Below are positions 35,801 to 44,658 of a stretch of DNA of 64,000 bases, in pieces. The stretch covers positions 669,948 to 733,947 of the forward strand of contig NC_020175.2 in the NCBI RefSeq assembly GCF_000224145.3, written 5' to 3'. Made by a program: the position numbers and the translations under genes. Source of the stretch: Ciona intestinalis. Lineage: Eukaryota; Chordata; Ascidiacea; Phlebobranchia; Cionidae. How positions within the stretch are numbered: position 1 is the first letter of the stretch; each line of letters opens with the position of its first letter. Below the pieces are notes generated by a model. The model searched no databases. It had not been told where the DNA came from and was given only the letters and a program-made list of their open reading frames with translations.

Positions 35801-38028
35801 TGCAGAATGACACATCAAGTTACGCACCTCTCACACCTTGCAGCATGGAAGGTAAACTGCTTTATATAGTTAACCTGTACATCAAATATAACATAGGACA
35901 CAAAGTTCTTATTTATATAAGGTCTTTGATGTTAAATTAGTATTTTGGCCAGTTTTGGCTCATTCCTCCAACACTCACACTGCTTTCCTTTGTCTGAATG
36001 GAAATCTTTCCATGTGGCCTGGTGTGTTCTATTTGACCCACAGCTTTGCAGTAAAACATAAGGCAATAGGAAAGGAAGTTAACCCTTTTTTTAATTCAGG
36101 AGACAAAGAATTTGCGAATAAACCCAAGGATGTCAATGTTAGAACTTCTCCAGTGAGGTATGTACCAGACTCCCAAGGAGTAATTACTATACCTTCATTT
36201 AGTTAAACTGCACACAAAACTGTAAAGCATCATCGTAACACAGCACTCTGTTGGACCCATCCATGTAATACACATTTATAGAGGATAAAGCAAGTTAAAT
36301 TTATTCATTCATTTAATCACACATATTCATTCCTAGGGTAAACTTCTATGTGAATATTAAAAGCCTATTATTAACTTAAAGAGGTAATGGGTTCAAGCCT
36401 CGTCACTTGCGCTACCATTGTATGCGTATGTTTTCCAACACACATAAAAAATGAATAAAAATTCCCCCCACAAATAATCACCCACAAAGTAACGTACTTG
36501 CTAACTCGTAAGCTGGCATGAGGTGTATAAAACACAACATCCGTGTTATAACAACTGTTGTTTTCTGGCCACACGAGGATAAAGCAAGTTTCATTCATTC
36601 ATCACTGTAAGACACATATTTTTTGTATCATTTATCATTTGGATTTTTACCATTGTTTCTTCCAGAGTTTCAGAAGAGTCTGAAACAAAGCAACCTCTTT
36701 TAAACGAGACACAAGAGACAGATCTTCTTGATGAAATTGACCAGAGATTACAAACAGGTAACCTTAACCAATGTTTTTCATATTGGACATTTACTATTAG
36801 ATGTTGAAGCCTAACATGAACCATGTACATCTAAGATCAAATATATATAAATATCACCCATTGTAACTGATGGTCTGCCCGAATCATACAAGTGTTCAAT
36901 TATACAAAGGTACAAGCATAACTGTACCTGTAAGAATTATGTGATAAAAGCAATGAGAAGACCAAATGCCAAGAAACAAATCGGAAATGGGTTCCACATT
37001 AAAAATAAAACAAATTAACTAGTGTAATAATGGCTTGCATATACCCCATACTTTCCTCTGCTTTACAATATTGCAACCTAAACATATCTCTCAATCCAGG
37101 TGAAAAAGAAGTCCCAGAGAAGCAAGAGCACCTTAAACCAGGTATGCAACATATTACAATCAACACCAACCAAATATATATAGGGCCTACACTCTACATT
37201 TACCATATGACTTTACTTCATAAAACAAATTAACATAGTTTTTTAACTCCAGTACAATGGCAAGATCAAATTAATAAAGCAATGAAAAGAATAAGTCCAT
37301 CTTGTAAAATCCAATATTGAATGTAAAAGATTACATGTCTATGAGCAAATATTGAACTCTATTTTTACCTTATTAAATTTAATATTATGATTTAAAACGA
37401 TATGTTTTATCCAGATGAAGCATTCCTTGACCTACCAGAGCCACCTCAGCCCCCAAGTTTACCACCCAAAAAATCGAGTATGAATAAACCTCCACGCCCC
37501 GCCCTTCCAGCAGTCACAGCTGCCAAAATGTCAAGACCCAACAACAACAACAACAGCAACAACAACGATGATCTCCCACTACCCCCTTTATCTGTCCTCC
37601 TGAAAACCCCAGAAAAGAAGACCCATGATGTTGGAGCAAGAGAAGTTACAGTGGAGATCAACCCAACACCGACGGTGGCTACTCCACCTATAAAACCTCC
37701 GCCGCCAAAACCGAAGCTCGGTTTAAGGAAACACCAGACGTTTTCCGCGCCACACGGGCAGAAGGTAAAGCCTCCAGTTCCGCCGAAATCCAGCTCTATC
37801 GGCCGCGCTGCATCAATGAGAGCTCCGCCAGTGCGAACGTCCTCTCTTCGCATCCCTTCGAGTGATCTAACTGCACCACTTCCGCCGCCTCCAGAATTCC
37901 CGCCGACAACGGTTGCAAACACAAGAGAGCGGATCCCATCTTACAAACACAACGCTTCGAGACCGAAATCCCGTGGACTTGTGCCCGTTAACCCACCTGT
38001 TCTCCCAGACACATTTGAAAACAAATAA
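11438..38028 (+). CDS. Semaphorin, class-6-like, complete gene model with alternative ends
   Basis: Semaphorins are axon-guidance ligands/receptors that bind plexins through the sema beta-propeller. I joined exons 11438-11897, 12425-12638, 24519-24645, 24975-25076, 25345-25468, 26105-26215, 26295-26389, 26852-27087, 27404-27523, 27834-27938, 28300-28410, 28596-28716, 28915-29138, 29416-29484, 29872-29933, 34183-34233, (34351-34392), 35042-35183, 35514-35616, 35761-35851, 36100-36157, 36666-36757, 37100-37141 and 37415-38028. All phases agree and the total is divisible by three: 1157 residues, or 1171 with the bracketed micro-exon. Sema hallmarks are visible: '[13 protein letters not shown]', 'YLFFREI', '[12 protein letters not shown]', 'FLKARLTCS'. 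Absence of an Ig domain, a PSI directly followed by stalk and membrane segment, and a long proline-rich tail point to class 6. Class is inferred; family is firm. Confidence 0.9.
12425..12638 (+). CDS. Semaphorin exon 2: start of the sema domain
   Basis: The exon is bounded by 'taccgcag|' and '|gtaaga' and runs phase 1 to phase 2. It encodes '[10 protein letters not shown]', matching the 'Y.VF.G' opening of sema domains, and ends 'TTDVLLVSG', the usual strand before the 'ARNHVY' position. Joined to 24519 it reads '[13 protein letters not shown]', as expected for the first blade. A Pro/Arg-rich insert between the two blocks (about 40 residues) is longer than in familiar class 6 members. Confidence 0.8.
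12639..24518 (+). other. Second intron of the semaphorin gene, 11.9 kb
   Basis: No further exon with matching phase was needed: exon 2 (phase 2) joins exon 3 (phase 2) directly. The intron holds one TTAA-flanked inverted-repeat element (13594-14137) and few other recognisable repeats. Several TGACGTCA-type palindromes occur (for example near 12932 and 13431). It is far longer than any other intron of the gene, which are mostly 150-1500 bp, so it could house enhancers. That is inference only. Confidence 0.6.
13594..14137. mobile_element. TTAA-flanked inverted-repeat element, 544 bp
   Basis: The left end reads TTAA then 'AGGGCCTAAACACACCCC'; the right end is its reverse complement followed by TTAA. 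The inverted repeats continue imperfectly for about 35 bp. TTAA at both ends is the target-site signature of piggyBac-type transposons, so this is probably a non-autonomous relative. The interior has no long open frame and contains two CACGTGAC palindromic motifs. Confidence 0.75.
24519..26389 (+). CDS. Semaphorin exons 3-7: first half of the sema domain
   Basis: Exons 24519-24645, 24975-25076, 25345-25468, 26105-26215 and 26295-26389. In order they give 'NYVYMINAS', 'ERLQWTS' with a Cys, 'CKNFIRVVE' plus '[16 protein letters not shown]' (the disulfide-bearing core blade), a Cys-rich connecting loop '[12 protein letters not shown]' followed by 'SVALYTNT', '[11 protein letters not shown]', and '[20 protein letters not shown]'. 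Phases run 2/0, 0/0, 0/1, 1/1, 1/0, so all joins are in frame. These blocks match the known order in semaphorins one for one. Confidence 0.9.
26607..26838 (+). repeat. SINE copy inside semaphorin intron 7
   Basis: The head 'CCGTGACAAAGTGGTTAGCGCG' resembles a tRNA A-box region. The 3' part carries the family tail ('GTTATAACGACTGTGGTTGCC', 'CGCGAGGATAAATAAGTTGC', 'ATTCATTCATT'). It is in sense orientation and ends only about 14 bp before the acceptor of exon 8 (26852), so the pyrimidine tract lies directly against the SINE end. Confidence 0.7.
26852..29138 (+). CDS. Semaphorin exons 8-13: second half of the sema domain
   Basis: Exons 26852-27087, 27404-27523, 27834-27938, 28300-28410, 28596-28716, 28915-29138. 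Recognisable blocks: '[14 protein letters not shown]', '[14 protein letters not shown]', '[11 protein letters not shown]', '[13 protein letters not shown]' (the 'SAVCAY' strand), 'RPTRCNAG' (usually 'RPG.C.AG'), 'VRLTQIALD', '[14 protein letters not shown]', 'LIEEMNV', '[17 protein letters not shown]'. Phases 0/2, 2/2, 2/2, 2/2, 2/0, 0/2 all fit. The donor of 28596-28716 (GAG|GTCGGT) is weak but is the only one that keeps the frame. Confidence 0.88.
29416..29933 (+). CDS. Semaphorin exons 14-15: PSI module and start of stalk
   Basis: Exon 29416-29484 encodes '[15 protein letters not shown]', the PSI cysteine knot in reduced form; the usual 'C..SRDPYCGW' is here 'C.FDPECGW'. Exon 29872-29933 adds a 20-residue stalk with one Cys and ends in phase 1 (GTC G|GTACGT). 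This phase-1 donor is the branch point from which several downstream exons can be joined in frame: 31286, 34183, 34636 and 35042. Confidence 0.82.
31286..32847 (+). CDS. Alternative terminal exon: 520-residue Cys-rich/basic C-terminus
   Basis: The acceptor 'tattttattgcag|AACCCTG' is strong, and its phase continues the semaphorin frame from 29933 (joint codon GAA). The exon then stays open for 520 codons to a TAG/TAA-type stop at 32847, giving a 1280-residue protein with no transmembrane segment. I count about 19 cysteines, a run of short helical-looking blocks ('[19 protein letters not shown]'), and a basic end ('[10 protein letters not shown]', 'GKRARKRGG', 'RKSKKVKLR'). Polyadenylation hexamers follow at 33535 and 33823. 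I do not recognise the domain. An independent intronless gene starting at the ATG 31306 is the alternative, but the acceptor and phase match favour a semaphorin end. Confidence 0.7.
33535..33540 (+). terminator. Candidate polyadenylation signal for the 31286-32847 exon
   Basis: AATAAA about 690 nt after the stop at 32847. A second AATAAA lies at 33823. Which is used cannot be told from sequence. Confidence 0.4.
34183..34392 (+). CDS. Semaphorin stalk exon (34183-34233) and possible micro-exon (34351-34392)
   Basis: Both are bounded by AG and GT(A/G)AG-type sites and both run phase 1 to phase 1, so each can be included or skipped without breaking the frame. The first (51 nt) encodes a Ser/Thr/Pro/Lys-rich linker ending 'SISPKPP', as expected for a juxtamembrane stalk. 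The second (42 nt) encodes '[13 protein letters not shown]' and is less certain. Confidence 0.55.
34636..34847 (+). CDS. Possible third terminal exon ending in a hydrophobic tail (GPI-like)
   Basis: After the AG at 34634-34635 the sequence continues the semaphorin frame in phase 1 for 70 residues and stops at 34847. The last ~25 residues are a bare hydrophobic run ('[20 protein letters not shown]', then LHL and stop) with no cytoplasmic residues after it, preceded by polar sequence. This is the architecture of a GPI-attachment signal or a tail anchor; GPI-linked semaphorins exist (class 7). A polyadenylation hexamer lies at 34977-34982, before the transmembrane exon. The acceptor has a poor pyrimidine tract, so usage is uncertain. 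Resulting length would be 830 or 847 residues. Confidence 0.45.
34977..34982 (+). terminator. Candidate polyadenylation signal for the 34636-34847 exon
   Basis: AATAAA about 130 nt after the stop at 34847 and 60 nt before the transmembrane exon. Its position supports a transcript that ends before the membrane-spanning exon. Confidence 0.4.
35042..35183 (+). CDS. Semaphorin transmembrane exon
   Basis: Phase 1 to phase 2. It encodes a short acidic stalk, a single membrane helix '[20 protein letters not shown]', and a basic stop-transfer region with Arg, Lys and His ('[12 protein letters not shown]'). It places everything encoded downstream in the cytoplasm. Confidence 0.88.
35514..37141 (+). 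CDS. Semaphorin cytoplasmic exons
   Basis: Small exons 35514-35616, 35761-35851, 36100-36157, 36666-36757 and 37100-37141, phases 2/0, 0/1, 1/2, 2/1, 1/1. They encode a polar, acidic, Ser/Thr-rich tail with tyrosines in '[10 protein letters not shown]' and 'TSSYAPLTP' settings. No domain is recognised. The last (42 nt, phase 1/1) can be skipped in frame. Confidence 0.78.
36382..36602 (+). repeat. SINE copy inside a semaphorin intron
   Basis: Sense-oriented copy. B-box-like 'GGTAATGGGTTCAAGCC' at the start, then 'AATAATCACCCACAAAGTAAC', 'GTGTTATAACAACTGTTG', 'CGAGGATAAAGCAAG' and the 'CATTCATTCATC' end. It lies about 60 bp upstream of the exon at 36666. Confidence 0.7.
37415..38028 (+). CDS. 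Semaphorin terminal exon: proline-rich cytoplasmic tail
   Basis: Phase 1 in, stop at 38026-38028. It encodes about 204 residues very rich in Pro, Ser and Lys, with SH3-ligand-like stretches ('[10 protein letters not shown]', '[11 protein letters not shown]', '[10 protein letters not shown]') and an EVH1-ligand-like '[10 protein letters not shown]'. Vertebrate class-6 tails likewise bind EVH1 proteins and SH3 domains. An Asn run coded by AAC repeats (37539-37568) interrupted by one Ser is a likely length-variable microsatellite. Confidence 0.88.
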
Positions 38029-38430
38029 ATTATAACTTTAGGAACATATATACTAATGCGCTAATAATTCGCGTAAATATGCAACTTTTCGCATAGACAT
38101 GGTAATAACTGCGGTAAATAATCATAACTTTCGTTATTAGTTCAAGTTTTTATATTTGTTCTATTTCATGGTCCGTTTCATTATTTTATGGTACATTGGT
38201 AGATGTCACTATTTATTGTACCTGTCATTTATGTATAGTTATTTATAAGCCGCCATGGTACTTTCTTCGTTTTATATTTATAGTTACTAACAAGTATCTA
38301 CAAATAACAGCCATTATCTGCAAATAACAGCCAGCTATTGGCCAACATTCCATACCTAGAATAGATTAAATTCGCAACCGCTAACAACCATAATCTTATT
38401 TAACCGTCACTGTATTTCGACCAGTATATT

Positions 38431-38436
38431 AATAAA
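38431..38436 (+). terminator. Polyadenylation signal of the transmembrane semaphorin transcript
   Basis: AATAAA about 400 nt after the stop codon at 38028, in AT-rich 3' sequence without other open frames. Confidence 0.55.
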
Positions 38437-38747
38437 GTATTTGGTAAAATTTAGGCCTATAATTATTACAAAACTGCCAGTTTGTATGTATAGTTAATTT
38501 AAAAGGCCGGTAACTATTATGTTGCAGTAACTAATATGCGAGACGGCTATTGCTTGCAGGTATACATAGCAATTATTACTTTTGCTTTTATTGGATTCTG
38601 ATGTTAATTTTAAATCCGTAGCTTCCGCATGCCGTTTAAATTTGTAATGTTTCTTTTCGTTCCAAATAAAATCATTAAAATTATTCAATTGGTTATGAAT
38701 TCGTAGCCAATAAAGCGAGCAGAATATGACGTAACAACGAGGATTAT

Positions 38748-38946
38748 ACAGTAGTGTGGGGGAAGATAGGACACCTATTAACTCGATTTTCTTGACCCAT
38801 TTAGTAGTAAACAAAGAACATTTAAATAATTATGAAACTATATCCTCACGACCCCGATACACCGTTTTTAATTGTTTAAAACACGATCAGGATATTTTGA
38901 TAGTATGTGCTAAAGGTGTCTTCCCCCACCCTACTATATACCTTCA
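38748..38946. mobile_element. Short inverted-repeat element (MITE), main family
   Basis: Left end 'agtgtgggggaagatagg' and right end 'cttcccccaccctactata' are inverted copies. The interior has the family blocks 'tagtaaacaaagaaca' and 'ttgtttaaaacacgatcagg'. About 200 bp, no coding capacity. Other copies with the same ends: 43001-43186, 51046-51237, 51687-51857, 56790-56988, 60369-60569, 62429-62633, 62916-63026, 63328-63522. Confidence 0.75.
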
Positions 38947-39526
38947 ATAATAAGAACGCACGTGTATAGCCTATACATGGTGTAGAATAAAAGACAGACA
39001 GGTGAGGCAAACGACTATATATACAATAAGAGTAAGTTAAAATGTTGAAATGTGTTTGTGATAATTAAAAAATTATCTGCGAAAGCTAAAACTTTTAAAA
39101 AGAACTAAGTTAACGCAACTGGTGAGAAAAACCTTTGGCGAAATAAAAAATAATAAAAAACAAACCTCCGCAACGAATGAAAAAATCAGAATTAAGAGCA
39201 CCTTACGATTCCAACGACAAAAGAAAGCCGCTGGAAATGTAACTTTTTCACCAACAAATATAACTAAAAACACACGATTGTACCGTCTTTTTATTGAAGT
39301 AAAAACGCACATTTACTCTTAAGTGCAATAGCTAGTGTGTGCTCCGCATACCATCACAACGCATATTATATACATAAGGATAATAATACAATACTATTAT
39401 ATGTGACCTTGGGCTTATAGAAATTAGGGATTAAATACAAAACACTTAGCTACATCTACTACATATGATTTGCGTTGATGATAAATTAATCATTTGTCAT
39501 AGCAGTTGTTTTTGTATAGTAGGCTA

Positions 39527-39909
39527 TATAAAGTGGGGTGAGATGGTTTATGTTTATAGCCTTATACCGTCCATTTTGGTAGTAATAAAGAATATATACA
39601 GTAGGGTGGGGGAAGACGGGACATCTTTTACCTCTATTTTCTCGCCCCATTTAGTAGTAAACAAAACTCATTCAAGAAACTATAAAACTATATGCCCACG
39701 ACTTCCATTGACTGTTAGTAATTGTTTAAATCACGATCAGGATATTTAGATATTATGTGCTAAAGGTGTCCCAGCTAACCTCACCACACTATACAGCATA
39801 TTAATTAACGGTATCACTGCGAGTCCAAAAGTAAAAATGCGTTGTGTATTGTTAAAACACGATTAGGAAATATAGGAAATGTGCTAACGGTATCCACCTT
39901 ACCCCTTAT
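39527..39909. mobile_element. One inverted-repeat element inserted into another
   Basis: The outer element has ends 'gtggggtgagatgg' (39533) and 'ccaccttaccccttatac' (39895-39912). Its middle is split at about 39597 by a full copy of the main family (39598-39795, ends 'gtagggtgggggaagacggg' and 'cctcaccacactatac'). The outer interior resumes with 'cgagtccaaaag' and 'gttaaaacacgattagg'. So the main family was active after the outer element was in place. Confidence 0.6.
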
Positions 39910-39974
39910 ACCTACAAAATGTGAAAAAAATTATGTAAAATTACTATAAATTTAGCCCAGTGCCATGAACAGTT

Positions 39975-41156
39975 CTACTGGATTGGGTCACATCGGGTTG
40001 GATCGGAATTTCGAATACCACGATTTGACTCTGTGTAAGAAGGCCTTGCTTTTTGTAGACAAACTGCCAGATTCTTATCGCACAAACATTTTGCTTGTTC
40101 TAATCCCACGTCGTCATCTGTAATTTACCCACAAAGTAACATGCGTGGTAACTCGTAAGCTTGCACGAGGTGTATGAACACCCGTGTTATAACGACTGTC
40201 GTTTCCCGCCCACGCGAGCATAATAAGTTACATTCATTCATTCAATTTGAATTCGCCGATTAAAATGAAATAAAGTCCTTATTTTGTCACTTTGGTCACG
40301 GTAACAAAGGTCTTAGTATTATACAAAAGCAAAACCGGGAAGTAGCGGTAAAACAACGGTCAATATAACACGTTTATTGTTAAAATAAGGGTACAACACT
40401 TATTACCGAAACATCATGATCATTACAGCCCCCTATTGAGTATATACAACCTAACTGTTATGGAGAAATACTTACAGCATTCTATTTTGGTTGCATCGGG
40501 ATTTTGTTTATGAAATTTATACTTATAAGTGTCGGTATATACACCGGATGTATAAGTTTGCATGAACTTTCCATAGCACTGGTCGTGCAACTGACAACAT
40601 CTAAGGAACATTATTATCGTTAGAGAAATGTAAGTATGCATATACAGTACTGGGGGCAAAACGGGATACCGTTAGCACTTACTACTGCTACATCTCATAT
40701 TCCCCAATTGTAATCATAAAATGCCTACCTGTCACTTTCGTCCAGGGCAACCCCTTGTCCACCCAGTCCACAATAGCAACCATAATTCAAATAATCATTC
40801 TGTACCGCACCAACATTCGTGTTTAATTGAGCTGCCAATACTTGTCCCAACTGCGACTTGTAAACCTAAAGCATAAAAAGTTACATACGTGGTAACTCCT
40901 GAGCGACAGAATTGTGTAAAATAAAACTTTCGTGTTATAGCTAACGACGTTTCTCAGCCACGATTAAACAAATAAGTATATTTATTCATTTAAGTGCTAA
41001 GACTTTAGTATTTTTCTTACGAGTTCATTTAAGTAAACATTGTACCTTAGCATCGTCGTCGGTTGGTTTGGGTAAGTCATATTTCATCAAGCATGACTCT
41101 ACTAAGTTTAAATACAACAGAACAGTTGTAACGAAATAAAGTAGCCTAACCATCAT
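39975..41156 (-). pseudogene. Secreted phospholipase A2 gene with a frame break
   Basis: Secreted PLA2 hydrolyses the sn-2 ester of phospholipids with calcium. Exons on the minus strand: 41156-41046 (signal peptide, residues about 1-22, then an acidic propeptide-like stretch), 40865-40727 (calcium loop 'YGCYCGLGGQG'), 40600-40476 (catalytic 'CCQLHDQCY', His/Asp pair), 40093-39975 (Cys-rich end 'KCLCDKNLAVCLQ', stop at 39975). Lengths fit a ~160-residue protein. Exon 2 contains a doubled GA dinucleotide (plus strand 'tctc' at 40739-40742). With it the exon is 139 nt and joins exon 3 out of frame; without one copy the family's D..DR residues and the phase fit exactly. So it is either a null allele/pseudogene or a sequence error. 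All other parts look intact. Confidence 0.75.
40126..40250 (+). repeat. SINE tail fragment
   Basis: Sense-strand tail of the local SINE family: 'ACCCACAAAGTAACATGC', 'CGTGTTATAACGACTGTCG', 'CACGCGAGCATAATAAG', ending in 'CATTCATTCATTCA'. Another fragment lies at 40870-40995, in the intron between PLA2 exons 1 and 2. Confidence 0.6.
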
Positions 41157-41205
41157 GGCCACTCTGGAAGCACAATTCAAGTTACTATATATACGCAATA
41201 ACATG

Positions 41206-41822
41206 TATAGTAGGGTGGGGAAGATGGGACACTTTGTCAGACGAGACTTTTTTTTAATTTTCTTTTTACGGACCCCCATTTAATGATAATCAGGAAAATA
41301 AGGTTACAGAATTATTCGATAGTATTATCACGACTTTATAGAACGCCCGTCAAAGCTGATTACTGTTTTTAAACATTAAAAAAAATATTTAAAATAAAAC
41401 AGTATACTACTTTGAACAGGTAAAAAAATGCGAAATAGTAAAGTGCTATTTTTTAATGCTCTCTAAATCATAGTAAAGCCAATGAATTTTTTTAGTTTGG
41501 GTGTGCGAACGATTAAACTAGTTTCGTAGCTTCATACAACAACCTTGAATATTTCGTATAGTTTGATTTTGTCTCATAAAACTAGTTTTAGTTTTGTAAA
41601 AAACACTGAGATATAAGCATGAAGAAAATAGGCAGGGGTCAATATGACTTTAATTTGAGATAAAAACAACAAAGAAATATCGATTTAACGTTATATTTAT
41701 GACGTTTACATGACAAAGAAACTAGCACAGCCTGTTAAACTCGGTAGGTCAACTACAAGTTGCAGAATACTGCTAATGTAATTATATTTCAATTTAGAGT
41801 CCCATCTTCCCCCACATTGTAG
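41206..41822. mobile_element. Longer inverted-repeat element, about 615 bp
   Basis: It has the same ends as the short main family ('tagtagggtggggaagatggg' left, 'cccatcttcccccacattgtag' right) but a different, longer interior containing 'acggacccccatttaatg' and 'gaagaaaataggcagggg'. A second copy of this interior begins at 55246 and runs into an assembly gap at 55731. No open frame of note, so probably non-autonomous, sharing ends with the short elements. Confidence 0.65.
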
Positions 41823-42552
41823 TTTTGTATGTTTCCATTGCCAAACTTTTAAAGATTTGCTTGTAATTTAGTAATTTATACCTCAGGGGGTTTTTAACTA
41901 TAAGATACTGATATAATAAAAATATAATATTTTAAAAATATATTCGAAATTTGGTCATTTGCACTTGGTGATAATTTATAAGTGGCTTGTGCCAAAAACA
42001 GAGCAGTAATACCCAATTTGTAGCAAAAATAAAAACTTTATCAATAGTTATTATCAATTTTCTGTTATTACAAGTTCATATACATTTGTAGGATACAATA
42101 TTTATCCATTTATGTTCGAACATTACCCATTGTCGTTCAAACAATACCAATTGTTATGCAATAATATAATGTATAGGTAACATGTTAAAAACTATAGCAG
42201 TGTAGGACAGGAAAAAGAATTTTTAGACCTAATTTTCAAAGCGTACTGTATTATTTCGTGTTATTTACGTATATTCTTTTTATAAATACACTTAATAATC
42301 AAAATTAACAATGATTTTAAACTGTCCCATCTTATCCTGTGTGTTTTCAAATTTGTAAAATTTCACCTGTTGTGCGGATCGCTAAATAACTCCTCGTGTG
42401 TTTTATTATATTTTATTAAATTGGTGTCAATTAATAAAGGAATGATAGTACTAATTCGTGGTATTACCCAAAAACCGTCATCTATTTTGACTTTGGAAAT
42501 ATTTGGCAATATGTGCTTAGGTGTCCCATCTTCCACCCAGAGCCATAGAAAT

Positions 42553-42970
42553 ACCGAGTAGTCCAACCCATTGTTACGTAAAACACAAATTGAACGGCAA
42601 TTTGGGTCCAAAATAACACAGTAGGTATAGGGAAAATGTATGTTTTTCGGTAAATTACAGAAAAACTTGAGCCTAAAAACAAATTTAAAGGTTGAAAAAT
42701 GTAAAAAGCATGTGTTATTTGTTTTCTGTGTCAAAAAAAGTCAAAAATTAGAATTAGAAGCGGTTGATTTGCGACATTTTAGTCATTTAATGCGGCTAAA
42801 TTTATACATTTTTTCTAAAAAATGTTTGGTAAGGTAAATAGAAGCTGTTTTACACCTTCTCACAAAAGGAAAACACAAACAAAACTTAACAAGTTCGTTT
42901 AAACCCATTGTCAAAGTCACCACTTTTGCTCTATTTTGGACACACATAGACGGCAGTTGGACTACTCGGT
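42553..42970. mobile_element. 418-bp element with 15-bp inverted ends
   Basis: ACCGAGTAGTCCAAC at 42553-42567 is matched by its exact reverse complement at 42956-42970. Further imperfect pairing continues inward ('ggtccaaaat' against 'attttggaca'). It lies directly between a degenerate right end (about 42515-42540) and a full copy of the main element family (43001). No coding capacity recognised. Confidence 0.5.
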
Positions 42971-43000
42971 GTTTATACGACTCTGCTTTCACCAATGTAC

Positions 43001-43186
43001 TATATAGTACGGTGGGAAAAGACGGGAAACATTTATCACATAATATCCAGATATCCTGATCGTCGTTTAAACAATTAACGAAGAGTCGTGAGGTTTTATA
43101 ATTCTTTGAATGTTATCGGTTTACTACCAAATGGGACAAGAAAACAGGTTGAAAAGGTGTCCCATATTCTCCCGCCCTACTATACT
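43001..43186. mobile_element. Short inverted-repeat element (MITE), main family
   Basis: Ends 'atatagtacggtgggaaaag' and 'ctcccgccctactata'. The interior is in opposite orientation to 38748-38946 ('ctgatcgtcgtttaaacaat', 'ttactaccaaatggg'). Confidence 0.7.
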
Positions 43187-44658
43187 TATCAGTCGTTTTT
43201 AAACGACAGTACTTTACTTATACGTGCTTCTCTAAGTAGTCATAATCGTCTTAAGTAGTCTAACCAGGAACCAGCGCAACTGAAGTCATTATACTCAATA
43301 GCATAACATATGCTCACAATAAATCGACAGTACCTCTCAATGAAACGTGCCTTTCTGTTTAACAAACCAGATTTTTCACTATAACTAAGTCTACTAGAAC
43401 GCACTAGAACGGAAAGAAACTGACATACGCCTTAGTACTAGGCCTTCGGTGTACATACCGCACTAAAAGGTTCGTTTCACCTCACCACACCTGAAAAGCT
43501 TTTGTTCGTTGCTTCTCTGGTTAAACAGAAGTCTCTATGTAACGACGAAGAATGAATCATAAGACTCGACAACAACAATCGTGGCTCTTAATAGTAGCAT
43601 ACTGCACACTCCGTAGCGTGATGGTACAGAATACTGTTAATGTTAACCCTACATAAAAATACATAAACAAAATAGTCTCGTCTTATACATTACTTATTTT
43701 GCAATTTCTGATTAAATAATGAATTTCTTTTCACTGTTTGATTCTTTACAACCGCTTTTACAGTACTGTATACACTGCGTAATAGTGAGGATACTTGTCA
43801 TTTAAACCATAGAGTAAAGACGTATAAGACAAACGTGGTTGTTTCATACACGAATACATCTCGCAATGCATGAATTAAATAACGACTTACTACTACTGTG
43901 CAGTGCTTGCTTGTAACTACATAATGATGTGCTCTGCCTCGCTATGTTAAACTGTAAACAGAAGATATTAAACTGAAAATCCTTCATGACAGGAAACAAA
44001 CTCAATTCTAAAACAACATATGTTACAAATAGAATTTATATTACAGTGTTCAGCTACCACATTTATATGAAGATCATATAAAAAAATATAAATTTGACAA
44101 AGGAACAGCACCTACTTGGTATAAAGCATTATGAGAGAAATATAGTTCGCAAACTTAATGTTAAACTATTAAAACCTATTAAAAGTATAAAAAGATACAA
44201 CTTTTAGTTTAAAATTGCTTCAAAACAGCCATAGCAAGGTAGTTTGAATCATAGAAGTATAGAGAGGTGTTCTCAAGCTTTAATGGTTTGTGGCAACTTA
44301 AAATGCTGCAGACTCTCAAGGGTCTACAAAGCACTAGTTGGGAAACAGCACCCATTTTCTCGAAAATGTTTAAGCAATGTTACAAGGTGTGCTCTGTTGG
44401 AAACATCTAGACTTTAAAAAAGCCTAGTGACATTTAAAAGGAATATAAATGAGTTTTGTGTTTTATGTGGTTGGTTTTAGAGTTTACACTCTGTTTGGTT
44501 AGATTTTCATTTTAACAGAGATTCCTTATTGCAGATTAACTGTTTTATGTGCATTGCATGTTTTGACTTTTTCTGTTTGGTTTGATTTCCATTTTAACTT
44601 AGATTTGGTATTTTATAAACAACGATGATTCCTTTGATCGACCCAAGAGGAGATAAGA
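43187..44658. other. AT-rich stretch downstream of NICN1, no gene seen
   Basis: No exon, repeat family or RNA gene recognised on either strand. Part of it may be the NICN1 3' untranslated region (minus strand). The nearest upstream coding sequence is the NICN1 stop at 44659. Confidence 0.5.

Noticed and set aside
37446..37922. 158-codon Gly-rich open frame on the minus strand
   Set aside because: It is the complement of the proline-rich semaphorin tail exon; Pro codons read as Gly on the other strand.
42363..42734. 123-codon open frame on the minus strand
   Set aside because: It spans the end of one inverted-repeat element and the start of another; AT-rich chance frame.
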